Positions 1-6,206 are shown, numbered from the stretch's first letter. The stretch is DNA of 6,266 nt from an uncultured bacterium (GCA_913009675.1 CAJVXD010000081.1:1-6266), one strand, 5' to 3'. Notes: generated by a model from the sequence alone, not told the origin. Translations and numbers: made by a program.

Positions 1-106
1 TTCACACATGTTGCGAGACGGTAGTGTTGTGTGATGATAATTTTATCCTCTTTTTTGAGGATTTTTTTATTTTTTTATTTTATTTTTGTTTTTTGTTTTT
101 TTTTTT
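1..106. other. Non-genomic low-complexity end, outside P5 adapter
   Basis: This stretch lies outside the P5 adapter and is dominated by T runs (about 63-106). Read on the minus strand, it is what follows the end of the adapter: a poly-A run that decays into noise. That is the usual result of a read passing the end of its template. Bases 1-50 are less repetitive but show no coding or recognisable signal. I see no gene here and would not treat it as part of the organism's genome. Confidence 0.85.
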
Positions 107-164
107 AATGATACGGCGACCACCGAGATCTACACTCTTTCCCTACACGACGCTCTTCCGATCT
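107..164 (+). other. Illumina P5 / TruSeq universal adapter (contaminant)
   Basis: All 58 bases match the standard P5 plus Read-1 primer adapter, beginning AATGATACGGCGACCACC and ending GCTCTTCCGATCT. The final T is the ligation overhang, so genomic DNA starts at 165. Translated on the minus strand, it gives the peptide ending ECRSRWSPYH, a familiar adapter artefact in protein databases. Confidence 0.99.
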
Positions 165-1250
165 AAAGGGCCTATAGTGAAATAAGGATAACGATAGTAT
201 TATTAGCGCGATGGACCACGCGATTAAACTGCCCTTTCTTAAAAATACGGTCGTGAAAGGCTCATAATTTGCGACATTTGGATTATTTAGTGCTATTATA
301 AGGATCAGCAGGAACCATAATAAGACGAACCTTGTCCTTCTCAAAAAAACCGCAAGTCGTGGTGTTATCTCAATATTACCCTTGACCATCTTTTTTAAAA
401 ATATCTGCACTCCTGCAAAGGGGCACATATACGAACAATAAAATCCTCTAAATAAAAACGACAACAGTATCCCTGAAAACATTAATACATACCAGGCTAG
501 ATTTTCCCTCCATGCCGGCAAATTCCATAAGAATATATTCCCTAGATTTGCCATGGATATGAAATTCGCTTTTATAAATCCAAAATATACCATAGAAAGC
601 ATAAGGCCTGCGTATCTAAGCCATGTGAACTTAAGATAGAATGCGAGCAAAAGAAAGGTAACGATAAAAACCGTAACATAGAAGTCAGGGCATAGAGTCA
701 AGGTCTGTTTTCTCCTATAACCTGCAACTTGACCGCCATGGATCACACCCTGCATCTTATGTAAGCCTATAGCTACGGACCTGGCAACAGCGGCGGAGGA
801 TATGGTCGCATGTGTGATGCCCTCTATATCCTTCCCTACTGCAAACTCATCATGATAGGACTTCCCTTTAAATTGCCCCAGGAACCTTTTCCCTGTTATG
901 GCGCCGGCATACTCCGGGGTCTCGTTTTGCCGCAATACCTCAAGATTTAAAAGGATGCCCTGTTTATCAATCCCGGCCAACACCTCGATAGGCCCCCCAT
1001 ATCCTTTTTCATCAGGGGCAAGGTCTCTTGTATCAAAGATATATCCAATCAATCTCCTGTTTTTGTAAACCTCGTAGTATAAAAATGGCTCCTTTTTTTT
1101 CTTAAAGGACTCACCTTCCTGCATAATAGAGCGTAGTTCAGATTCCTTTATCTTTAGGGGGGATTTCCCGCTTCTTATATGGATATTTATGGATACGGCT
1201 ATCAAAAACGTAGATATAACTATTATATTCAAAAGGCCTTTTTTAGACAT
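165..1250 (-). CDS. FMN-binding / NapH-type Fe-S membrane protein (NosR/PceC-like), 3' end missing
   Basis: This is a membrane electron-transfer protein with an outward-facing flavin domain, resembling the NosR/NirI/PceC group. In the 362 genomic residues there is an N-terminal membrane anchor (about 5-24), an FMN-binding domain (about 55-170), then about five hydrophobic segments (about 188-206, 209-227, 250-267, 304-320, 342-357). The expected flavinylation region is at 141-151 and reads EGITHATISS; the usual pattern in the family is DxxTGAT, so the Asp and the Gly are both changed. A CxxxCP motif (C272, C276, in FYCSYMCPFAG) matches the first Fe-S motif of NapH/PceC proteins. The second such motif would probably begin right after the last genomic residues (HYRPF), where the adapter interrupts the gene; the natural stop is not in the window. 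The start overlaps the lgt stop by 8 nt (ATGTCTAA), and only a weak AGCAGG lies just upstream, which suggests translational coupling. PceC- or RnfG-like roles (quinol or flavin electron transfer) are inference. Confidence 0.85.
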
Positions 1251-2010
1251 CCTGCTTCATCTTCCTCATGAATATAACAAGGGCTATTATAAAAATCGCA
1301 GCGCTTACAGCCTGTGCTACTTTAATACCTGTGCCCCATATATAAAGGCTGTCTCCCCGTAGACTCGAAACCCATATCCTTATACAACTATACATCATAA
1401 GGTAAACAAGAAAAAGACCGCCGTTGAATCTTATCCTGCGCCTGATAGACCATAAGATAAAAAATGCGGAGAGATCAAGTAGAAATTCGTAAATCTGAGT
1501 AGGGTAAACAGGGAGGCCTCCATAGGCAAGGTCGGGGAGGCTGCCTTTCGGAAAGCGTATACCGAAAAAGGACGTGGTCGGGACACCAAAACAGCAGCCG
1601 TTTAAAAAACAACCTATCCTTCCTATTGCCTGGCCCAGGATCATAGAAGGGGCTGTTAAATCAGCCAGGCCCCAGAAAGAGGTCCTGCGGATCCTTGAAA
1701 ACAAAATAGCGCTCAATGTCCCGCCTAAAAGCGCACCATGTATGGCAAGCCCGCCTTCCCATAACTTTAATACGGAAACAGGGTCTTTTATAAATATCGA
1801 TGGATTAAAAAAGGCGAGATAATAAAGACGGGCGCCTATTAAAGAACCTATAATAAGATAAAATACAAAATCATAAACTATATTTATGTCCAGACCTTTA
1901 CGCCTGGCCTCAATCCTGGCAATATGTAACCCTGCAAGGAAAGCTATGGCGACCATCATGCCATAGCTATAGATCGTAAAAGGCCCTAATTTTGCTATTA
2001 TAGGGTGCAT
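1243..2010 (-). CDS. lgt: Prolipoprotein diacylglyceryl transferase Lgt
   Basis: Lgt is an inner-membrane enzyme that moves diacylglycerol from phosphatidylglycerol to the lipobox cysteine of prolipoproteins, the first step of lipoprotein maturation. The 255-residue length is normal for the family. Visible landmarks are the N-terminal GPFTIYSYG segment (9-17), GGLAIHGALLGG (86-97) with the conserved H91, the Lgt signature GRIGCFLNGCCFG (130-142) with R131 and N137, YPTQIYE (169-175), and a C-terminal RIWVSSLRGD (211-220) whose R218 fits the conserved late arginine. About seven hydrophobic segments are present. The signature has CF and GCCFG where E. coli has NF and GE, a variant I associate with some non-enteric bacteria. 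From memory, relatives often have Glu three residues before the late Arg; here it is Ser215. The start has a good GGAG six bases upstream. The gene lies 76 nt after the SagB-like gene and overlaps the next gene by 8 nt. Confidence 0.96.
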   Translation of the reverse strand: MHPIIAKLGPFTIYSYGMMVAIAFLAGLHIARIEARRKGLDINIVYDFVFYLIIGSLIGARLYYLAFFNPSIFIKDPVSVLKLWEGGLAIHGALLGGTLSAILFSRIRRTSFWGLADLTAPSMILGQAIGRIGCFLNGCCFGVPTTSFFGIRFPKGSLPDLAYGGLPVYPTQIYEFLLDLSAFFILWSIRRRIRFNGGLFLVYLMMYSCIRIWVSSLRGDSLYIWGTGIKVAQAVSAAIFIIALVIFMRKMKQDV

Positions 2011-2086
2011 TTACCGCTCCGAGTCCATGACCCGTGATTCCTAATTATTAACATACTATATGTCCAAGACCAAACCCTGAAGATAT

Positions 2087-2740
2087 CTATCTCTTAATGT
2101 ACCCTATAGGGATAACATATATGGGGATTAGTTCCTTGGGGAGACTTAATGTCTTTGTAACTATAGCCTCGGAAAATGCACCCACCGGAACAGAGCCTAA
2201 ACCTTCAGCAACCGCCTCTAAATGCAGATTCTCAGCAGCATGGCCGACTTCGATATAAACATAGTCCCTGCCCCTTCCACCATAACGAGATGTAGTCCTT
2301 TTAAAATCAGCGCACATAACAATATCTATAGCGGCTTCACCTATAAAGCCCTGGTTGTAACAGGCCCGCGAGAGCCCTTTTCTTAAATCAGTATCCTTCA
2401 CCCTTTCTATGCTATGTATCTTCGGCAAATAGTGAAAAAGTCCGTCCGGTCCTACAACGTAAATCTCTAAGGGATAGATAGCCCCTGCGGAAGGCGCACT
2501 GCGGAATTCCGTTTTTCTATCCGTTATACCTTGACAGGCCCAGAGAAGCTGGCCTATCTGCTCAAGGCTCAACCTCTCCCCCGATAGATTCCTCTCAGAA
2601 CGTCTATTCTTAATAGCCTCTTCCAGAGAAACCTTTCCTTTTTCTTTTGGTCTGGGAAGTTTTACAATCATCCCCTCTTCCCCATAGGAAAATGTGCACA
2701 AAAACACTAAAATAAATACTACTAAACTAGTCCTAACCAT
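2087..2740 (-). CDS. Exported SagB-type nitroreductase-family flavoprotein
   Basis: This is a 217-residue member of the nitroreductase superfamily, SagB/ThcOx-type dehydrogenase branch, expected to bind FMN and carry out two-electron redox chemistry. Family landmarks: RRSER (47-51, flavin phosphate region), LSLEQIGQLLWACQG (57-71), RSAPSAGAIYPLEIYV (80-95), RYGGRGRDYVYIEVGHAAENL (152-172), GLGSVPVGAF (180-189) and the C-terminal LPKELIPIYVIPIGY (200-214). Residues 1-20 look like a signal peptide: a short positive N-terminus, a hydrophobic core and a probable cut after SYG. The protein should therefore act outside the cytosol, which is unusual because SagB itself is cytosolic and oxidises azoline rings in peptides. 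No precursor peptide, cyclodehydratase or transporter gene is nearby, so a role in making a modified peptide is not supported. C15 is in the hydrophobic core but lacks a proper lipobox (residue -1 is Leu). It is the first gene of the unit that includes lgt and the FMN/Fe-S protein. The substrate is unknown. Confidence 0.9.
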   Translation of the reverse strand: MVRTSLVVFILVFLCTFSYGEEGMIVKLPRPKEKGKVSLEEAIKNRRSERNLSGERLSLEQIGQLLWACQGITDRKTEFRSAPSAGAIYPLEIYVVGPDGLFHYLPKIHSIERVKDTDLRKGLSRACYNQGFIGEAAIDIVMCADFKRTTSRYGGRGRDYVYIEVGHAAENLHLEAVAEGLGSVPVGAFSEAIVTKTLSLPKELIPIYVIPIGYIKR

Positions 2741-2779
2741 TCCTGCCTAATTACCTAACTAAGTTATCCACAATTTCCA

Positions 2780-2828
2780 AAAATAACTTCACACTTTCGT
2801 GTGTGTCACAAAAGTGTGAAGTTATTTT
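2780..2828 (-). terminator. Perfect 18-bp hairpin terminator overlapping the ThyA-like stop codon
   Basis: The arms 2780-2797 and 2811-2828 are perfect reverse complements (18 of 18) around a 13-nt loop. On the minus strand the 3' arm ends in GTTATTTTT, giving a U-rich tail directly after the stem, as in an intrinsic terminator. The stop codon of the ThyA-like gene (2822-2824) sits inside the 5' arm. The stem is AT-rich (an AAAATAACTTCACACTTT arm), so its strength comes from length rather than GC content. It separates the four-gene unit from the SagB-lgt unit. Confidence 0.8.
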
Positions 2829-3571
2829 ATCTCTGTATCTATCTTCCCGGTCCTCTGTCTTGCCAGGTCCCAGGTGTAATCATAGAGATGAAGGCCTTTG
2901 CTGGAGGCTATGATCTCGCCATTCTCAACACCTATCTCCTCTGCCATGTATTGTTTTACGAGTTCCAGGCCTCCGAGATTAGACGGGAATCCTCCCCAGA
3001 GATCCCAGGATCTGAAATACGGGAAGAAATGTAGTTTACCATAACGGACCCTTGTGTCTATCAGCCGCAAACACGGCGGGTCATGGAGTTTTATATCCGA
3101 AGGCATGCCTATCTCCATCACTGCCTGATTGGTGCCATAGCCCTGGTCTTTATATATCTTTATCACCTCTTCCACCTGATTTACCTCAAGAGGCATTTCC
3201 CTTATCATTTCCTTCCCTTCATGCATCTGTCTTATCCTGACCTTTGCATCTACAAGCCTTTCGCCGTAGGTATAATCCTCTGTTTCGGTCTTCTGCCCTG
3301 TCAAGAGATAGGAGAGATAGCTGTGTATATAATCTATACTTGTAGGCGCGGGTATGCCGGAACCTTCGGGCATTATGGGGATCATCTGGTGAGCGGGGCT
3401 TTTAATCCTTACGGTAACAAAATCAAATTCAAGTCTTTTCTGGCCTTCATAACTCCCTCTTGTTATCTTATAAACATACCCGTGCTCAAGGATCTCTGAA
3501 AGACATCTGAACCATGCATCGTCCAGGTCAAACGCCTCAATATAGACAGGTTTTAGGCTGTCCTTAACCAT
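2822..3571 (-). CDS. Divergent thymidylate-synthase-family (ThyA-fold) protein
   Basis: This 249-residue protein has the ThyA fold signature and most resembles the shorter archaeal-type thymidylate synthases. Visible features: YTYGERL (100-106), catalytic cysteine C167 in DPPCLRLID (164-172), the nucleotide-binding block YFRSWDLWGGFPSNLGG (185-201) with R187, S188, D190 and N198, and GLHLYDY (226-232) with H228 and Y230, matching the DAHIY segment of E. coli ThyA. The place where ThyA has the paired arginines that reach the dUMP phosphate from the other subunit (SRRAV) reads TNQAV (147-151), so both arginines are absent. It may still methylate dUMP using methylenetetrahydrofolate, or it may act on another nucleotide, as the hydroxymethylases of this family do. 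The start overlaps the stop of the preceding NYN gene in TGATG, with a GGGGG eight bases upstream, so it is probably translationally coupled. It is the last gene of its unit, directly followed by a hairpin terminator. The family is clear; the exact reaction is not. Confidence 0.85.
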   Translation of the reverse strand: MVKDSLKPVYIEAFDLDDAWFRCLSEILEHGYVYKITRGSYEGQKRLEFDFVTVRIKSPAHQMIPIMPEGSGIPAPTSIDYIHSYLSYLLTGQKTETEDYTYGERLVDAKVRIRQMHEGKEMIREMPLEVNQVEEVIKIYKDQGYGTNQAVMEIGMPSDIKLHDPPCLRLIDTRVRYGKLHFFPYFRSWDLWGGFPSNLGGLELVKQYMAEEIGVENGEIIASSKGLHLYDYTWDLARQRTGKIDTEIK

Positions 3572-4068
3572 CAGTCAAGCCCCCAGTGTTTCTTTAATTC
3601 CTCGTTTATCTTGTTAATCTTATCGGTGCTTACTTCTTTATGTTTTATTTTACTCCCCGGGGCCTTCTTCTTCAACATAATTATCTCTCTCAATCTTCTT
3701 ATAGAAAGCACATCACTCCCATATACCCTCGCATGATTTCTTACAAAATTATCGTCGGATGCAACGCTTATCCAATCTCCCCTCGATGCATCTCTGAGGA
3801 GGTCCGCTATAACGCTGTCCGCATCTTTATCGTATGTCGCGAATAATACCTCTATTGCCCCGTAAGAATATCTTCTGACGCCTAAGACCTTTTCTCTACT
3901 ATCGAATACAATGGATATTTTATCAAACATACGTTTCCGAGACATAAAATCCAATAGGATATTAATAAAATACATGCGGCTTACTTCAAGGCTTATGTCC
4001 CTTTTCGCCTCGAGTTCCTTAATTTTGTTTATGGCATTATATCCGTCTATGATTAAACGCGTTGGCAT
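3571..4068 (-). CDS. NYN-domain (YacP/Rae1-like) ribonuclease
   Basis: This is a 165-residue PIN-like NYN-domain protein of the YacP family. B. subtilis YacP (Rae1) is a ribosome-associated endoribonuclease that cuts mRNA during translation. Acidic residues expected to hold the metal ion are visible: D8 in LIIDGYN (5-11), D56 in IVFDSREK (53-60), D82/D84 in DKDADSVIADLL (80-91) and D105/D106 in VASDDNFVRNHA (102-113). The length is close to the usual 165-170 residues. Residues 133-165 form a lysine-rich tail (KKKAPGSKIKHK and later KINKINEELKKHW) that could contact RNA or the ribosome. The gene starts 31 nt after the DUF523 gene, with only a weak GAAG Shine-Dalgarno, and its TGA shares a base with the ATG of the ThyA-like gene. 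The ribosome role is by family analogy only, and there is no evidence of what RNA it cuts here. Confidence 0.88.
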   Translation of the reverse strand: MPTRLIIDGYNAINKIKELEAKRDISLEVSRMYFINILLDFMSRKRMFDKISIVFDSREKVLGVRRYSYGAIEVLFATYDKDADSVIADLLRDASRGDWISVASDDNFVRNHARVYGSDVLSIRRLREIIMLKKKAPGSKIKHKEVSTDKINKINEELKKHWGLD

Positions 4069-4099
4069 ATTCGTCTTCGTTCAGCCACAGCAGCTCAGA

Positions 4100-4534
4100 C
4101 TAGGCACATTGACACACAATACCTGCTCTCTTCAGTAAGGCCGCAGTTACCCCATCTCCATCAACCAAATCTCCCTCAAAACTCCCATCATAGATCTTTC
4201 CAATCCCACATGAAGGACTTTTAGACTTCAGGATGGTCTTTTTTACATGATACTCTCTTGCTATCTCGAGCGCGGCATAAGCACCTTTTAAGAATTCTCC
4301 TGTTACATCCTTTCCATTTTCATCATACACATTGGCCCTGCCATTTAAGACATCGTCTCCACTCCCATCTTTGATCTCTGTCCTCATCCTCGGAATAGTC
4401 CTGCCTCCAAGCACCTCAGGACAGATAGCAACAGCAAGCTTTTTATCCACAAGCTCCCTTATCTCTAATGCGGCCCTATTTTTTCCATCCCACGCACAAT
4501 CTATACCGGCAAGGCAGGCGCTTACCAGGATCAT
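4100..4534 (-). CDS. DUF523 / TudS-like Fe-S protein
   Basis: This is a 144-residue single-domain DUF523 (COG1683) protein. Characterised relatives (TudS) are [4Fe-4S]-dependent desulfidases that remove sulfur from thiouracil. Conserved features here: SACLAG (5-10) with C7, C13 shortly after, ICPEVLGG (37-44) with C38 and E40, RTEI (51-54), and SKSPSCGIGKIYDG (104-117) with C109. C7, C38 and C109 are the three cysteines most likely to hold the cluster, as in TudS. C141 and C143 form a CxC at the very end and are additional. The protein is normal in length for the family. The ATG overlaps the TGA of the HAD gene (ATGA), with a good AAGGAG eight bases upstream inside that gene. The neighbouring nucleotide-related ThyA-like enzyme fits a role in modified-nucleobase salvage, but that is inference; many DUF523 proteins have no tested function. 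Confidence 0.88.
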   Translation of the reverse strand: MILVSACLAGIDCAWDGKNRAALEIRELVDKKLAVAICPEVLGGRTIPRMRTEIKDGSGDDVLNGRANVYDENGKDVTGEFLKGAYAALEIAREYHVKKTILKSKSPSCGIGKIYDGSFEGDLVDGDGVTAALLKRAGIVCQCA

Positions 4535-5148
4535 TTTTCAATCTCCTTAACAACATTCTCAAAAGCCTGCCCGCCATCAAAGACTATACCTTTTATCCCC
4601 AATCTTCCAGCTGCCTCAATTAAGTCCTGCCTATCGTCTATATAAAGGGCCCTTGAAGGGATTGTCTTTGCAAATCCTAATGCCATGTTATAAATCTCGG
4701 GTGCCGGTTTCCTATAGCCTACTTTATATGAAAGCACAAGCTGATCAAACACACCAAAGATATCCATCTTTTTTTCAAGAAACTCAAAATGACTCTCATT
4801 TAGATTGGACACCATTATAAGCTTATACCTCGGTCTGACCCTTTTTAAAAGTCCCTGCATCTTAATGTTTAGAGGGGTCTCAAAAAATATATCATCCCAT
4901 ATCGGTAGAAATATACTATAGTCTATATCCAACACCAGGGCCTCTTTTACCCTGTAAAAAAATTCATCCGACGAGATCCGCCCTTCTTCATAAAGCCCGG
5001 TAAGACCCGAATCAAAAAAGAGCTCATATATCTCCTTTTCTCCCTTAGGCGTACGGTTCAGGATCTTTCTTACAGCTATCCTGTGGTCAAAATTTACAAG
5101 GACATTGCCAAGATCACAGATTATTGCATCATATCTATCATTCTTCAT
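4531..5148 (-). CDS. HAD-IA hydrolase, YihX-like phosphatase
   Basis: This 205-residue HAD-superfamily subfamily IA hydrolase resembles E. coli YihX, an alpha-D-glucose-1-phosphate phosphatase. The four HAD motifs are present: motif I CDLGNVLVNFD (11-21) with nucleophile D12, motif II MVSNLNE (112-118) with S114, motif III with K147 in YRKPAPEIY (145-153), and motif IV YIDDRQD (169-175) with D171/D172. The usual second Asp of motif I is Gly14; this DLGN variant is also found in YihX and its relatives, so it is not a defect. The cap helices between motifs I and II (about 20-90) are of the C1 type. The substrate cannot be told from the sequence. It is the first gene of its unit, preceded by a good sigma-70-like promoter, and its stop overlaps the start of the DUF523 gene. 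No other Met lies near the start and motif I begins at residue 11, so the start at 5148 is favoured. Confidence 0.92.
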   Translation of the reverse strand: MKNDRYDAIICDLGNVLVNFDHRIAVRKILNRTPKGEKEIYELFFDSGLTGLYEEGRISSDEFFYRVKEALVLDIDYSIFLPIWDDIFFETPLNIKMQGLLKRVRPRYKLIMVSNLNESHFEFLEKKMDIFGVFDQLVLSYKVGYRKPAPEIYNMALGFAKTIPSRALYIDDRQDLIEAAGRLGIKGIVFDGGQAFENVVKEIEK

Positions 5149-5162
5149 GGCTTTGACCTTTT

Positions 5163-5191
5163 AGTATAGTTAGTCTACGCCTAAGAATCAA
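5163..5191 (-). promoter_or_regulatory. Sigma-70-type promoter for the HAD-led unit
   Basis: On the minus strand, TTGATT (5186-5191) and TATACT (5163-5168) are separated by exactly 17 bases. They match the sigma-70 consensus at 4 of 6 and 5 of 6 positions. The region sits between a terminator and the HAD gene, where a promoter is expected. The -10 box ends only 14 nt before the ATG, so the leader would be very short, about 5-9 nt, and the AAGG that could act as a ribosome site may be only partly transcribed. Confidence 0.55.
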
Positions 5192-5207
5192 GGAATAAAA
5201 ACAGGAC

Positions 5208-5237
5208 GATGGGCCGGGAAAAACACCCCGGCCCATC
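5208..5237 (-). terminator. GC-rich hairpin terminator after the transporter gene
   Basis: The perfect 11-bp arms 5208-5218 and 5227-5237 (GATGGGCCGGG and its complement) enclose an 8-nt loop. They lie directly after the transporter stop codon (5241-5243). On the minus strand, GTCCTGTTTTTATT follows, so the T run starts about six bases past the stem. The plus-strand side has no T run, so it acts for the transporter gene. Confidence 0.85.
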
Positions 5238-5240
5238 AAG

Positions 5241-6140
5241 TTATCTCCAGGTGAACCATAAGAATATGTAGGCCGAAGCAACTGCTGCAAGAGTGAAGGG
5301 GAGACCTATCTTGAGAAAATCCATAAAGCCTGGCCTATAGCCGTGATCCCTGAGCATGCCCATTGATACTATATTGGCTGAGGCACCTATGGGCGTAATG
5401 TTGCCGCCTAAGGTAGCGCCTATTAAAAGACCAAATAATAATAATTCAGGCCTTGCGCCCATGCCGGATGCAAGGATCTTTACGACCGGTATCATTGCTA
5501 TAATATACGGGACGTTGTCAATAAATGCCGAGAATAGCACTGAACCCCACACAATCAGTGTAAATGTTAAAAATATATTACCACCCGTAACATTTGATAT
5601 AAAATGCGCTATATCATCTATTATCCCTACATGTGAGAGTGCCCCTATCAAGATAAATACGCCTATTAAAAAGAAGAATGTGTGCCAGTCGATATTTTTT
5701 GTAAAAGAAAATCTCTCTTTAGCAAAGATTGTATGCCACAGAAGGCCTATGATTCCGAAGGATAGACAAATGAGCGCAAGGCTATAATAAGGTTTAGCGG
5801 TAATAAAACTTGATGCGCCAAGACTTAATATCATAAGGGACATTAAAATACTCGGGGTCCATGTCTTTACCTCTATCTCTTCTATCTTCTGAACACCCTG
5901 TTTGAACTTCCTAAACAGTAAATACAAAACTATAAACGATGCAACCGCACCTATTTCAACTGCAAATGCTATGCCGGGACGGCCCTGCATCCAGAAAAAA
6001 TCCATGAAGTTCATTCTGTGCTCGGCAGCCAATATCATGCTGGGCGGGTCTCCTATCAGTGTCGCTGAACCCTGGAGATTTGAACTTACGGCTATACCTA
6101 TTAAAAACGGGACGGGATTGACCTTTAATTTTTTTGCGAG
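5241..6140 (-). CDS. ArsB/NhaD-family ion transporter, N-terminus missing
   Basis: This is the C-terminal 299 residues of an inner-membrane transporter of the ion transporter (IT) superfamily, COG1055 group (Na+/H+ antiporter NhaD and arsenite permease ArsB). Numbered from the first genomic residue, two related re-entrant motifs are visible: NLQGSATLIGDPPS (21-34) and TLGGNITPIGASAN (243-256), the inverted-repeat pair that forms the substrate site in this superfamily. FIDNVPYIIAMIPVV (206-220) is also characteristic. About eight hydrophobic segments are present. Family members are usually around 410-430 residues, so roughly 110-130 are missing upstream. The apparent start MLFRS is encoded by the adapter, and genuine sequence begins at LAKKLKVNP. 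No arsR, arsC or other arsenic gene is near, and the sequence cannot separate sodium, arsenite or organic-anion transport. The gene ends its own unit at a strong hairpin. Confidence 0.88.
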   Translation of the reverse strand, partial: LAKKLKVNPVPFLIGIAVSSNLQGSATLIGDPPSMILAAEHRMNFMDFFWMQGRPGIAFAVEIGAVASFIVLYLLFRKFKQGVQKIEEIEVKTWTPSILMSLMILSLGASSFITAKPYYSLALICLSFGIIGLLWHTIFAKERFSFTKNIDWHTFFFLIGVFILIGALSHVGIIDDIAHFISNVTGGNIFLTFTLIVWGSVLFSAFIDNVPYIIAMIPVVKILASGMGARPELLLFGLLIGATLGGNITPIGASANIVSMGMLRDHGYRPGFMDFLKIGLPFTLAAVASAYIFLWFTWR

Positions 6141-6206
6141 AGATCGGAAGAGCACACGTCTGAACTCCAGTCACACTGATATATCTCGTATGCCGTCTTC
6201 TGCTTG
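6141..6206 (+). other. Illumina TruSeq indexed P7 adapter (contaminant)
   Basis: The stretch begins AGATCGGAAGAGCACACGTC, carries the six-base index ACTGAT at 6175-6180 followed by AT, and ends ATGCCGTCTTCTGCTTG at 6206. The first A is the A-tail of the insert. Translations across it give MTGVQTCALPI (minus strand) and KSTRLNSSH (plus strand), both known adapter peptides. Confidence 0.99.

Noticed and set aside
45..62. ATCCTC-TTTTTT-GAGGAT inverted repeat followed by a T run, resembling a terminator
   Set aside because: It lies outside the P5 adapter in non-genomic read-through sequence, so it cannot be a biological terminator of this genome.
2044..2073. Possible promoter upstream of lgt on the minus strand (TTGGTC, 18 nt, AATAAT)
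   Set aside because: The -35 box matches only 3 of 6 and the region is AT-rich, where such matches arise by chance. The gene can equally be read from the SagB-like gene upstream.
2681..2740. Possible lipoprotein signal in the SagB-like protein, given lgt next door
   Set aside because: The only cysteine near the signal (C15) is preceded by VFL, which does not fit a lipobox, and it lies within the hydrophobic core.
2087..2740. RiPP (modified peptide) biosynthesis cluster, suggested by the SagB-type gene
   Set aside because: There is no precursor peptide, cyclodehydratase or export gene nearby, and the protein carries a signal peptide unlike biosynthetic SagB.
3083..3499. Plus-strand reading frame of 138 codons, antisense to the ThyA-like gene
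   Set aside because: It fully overlaps a gene with strong family motifs on the other strand and its own product shows no recognisable domain.
5356..5787. Plus-strand reading frame of 143 codons, antisense to the transporter
   Set aside because: It is a shadow of a well-supported membrane protein, with no domain or ribosome site of its own.
5241..6140. Arsenic resistance operon, suggested by the ArsB-like transporter
   Set aside because: No arsR, arsC, arsA or acr3 gene is present, and the family also includes sodium/proton antiporters.
5956..6174. Minus-strand reading frame of 72 codons beginning MTGVQTCALPI
   Set aside because: Its start is encoded by the P7 adapter, and the rest runs through the transporter gene in the wrong frame.
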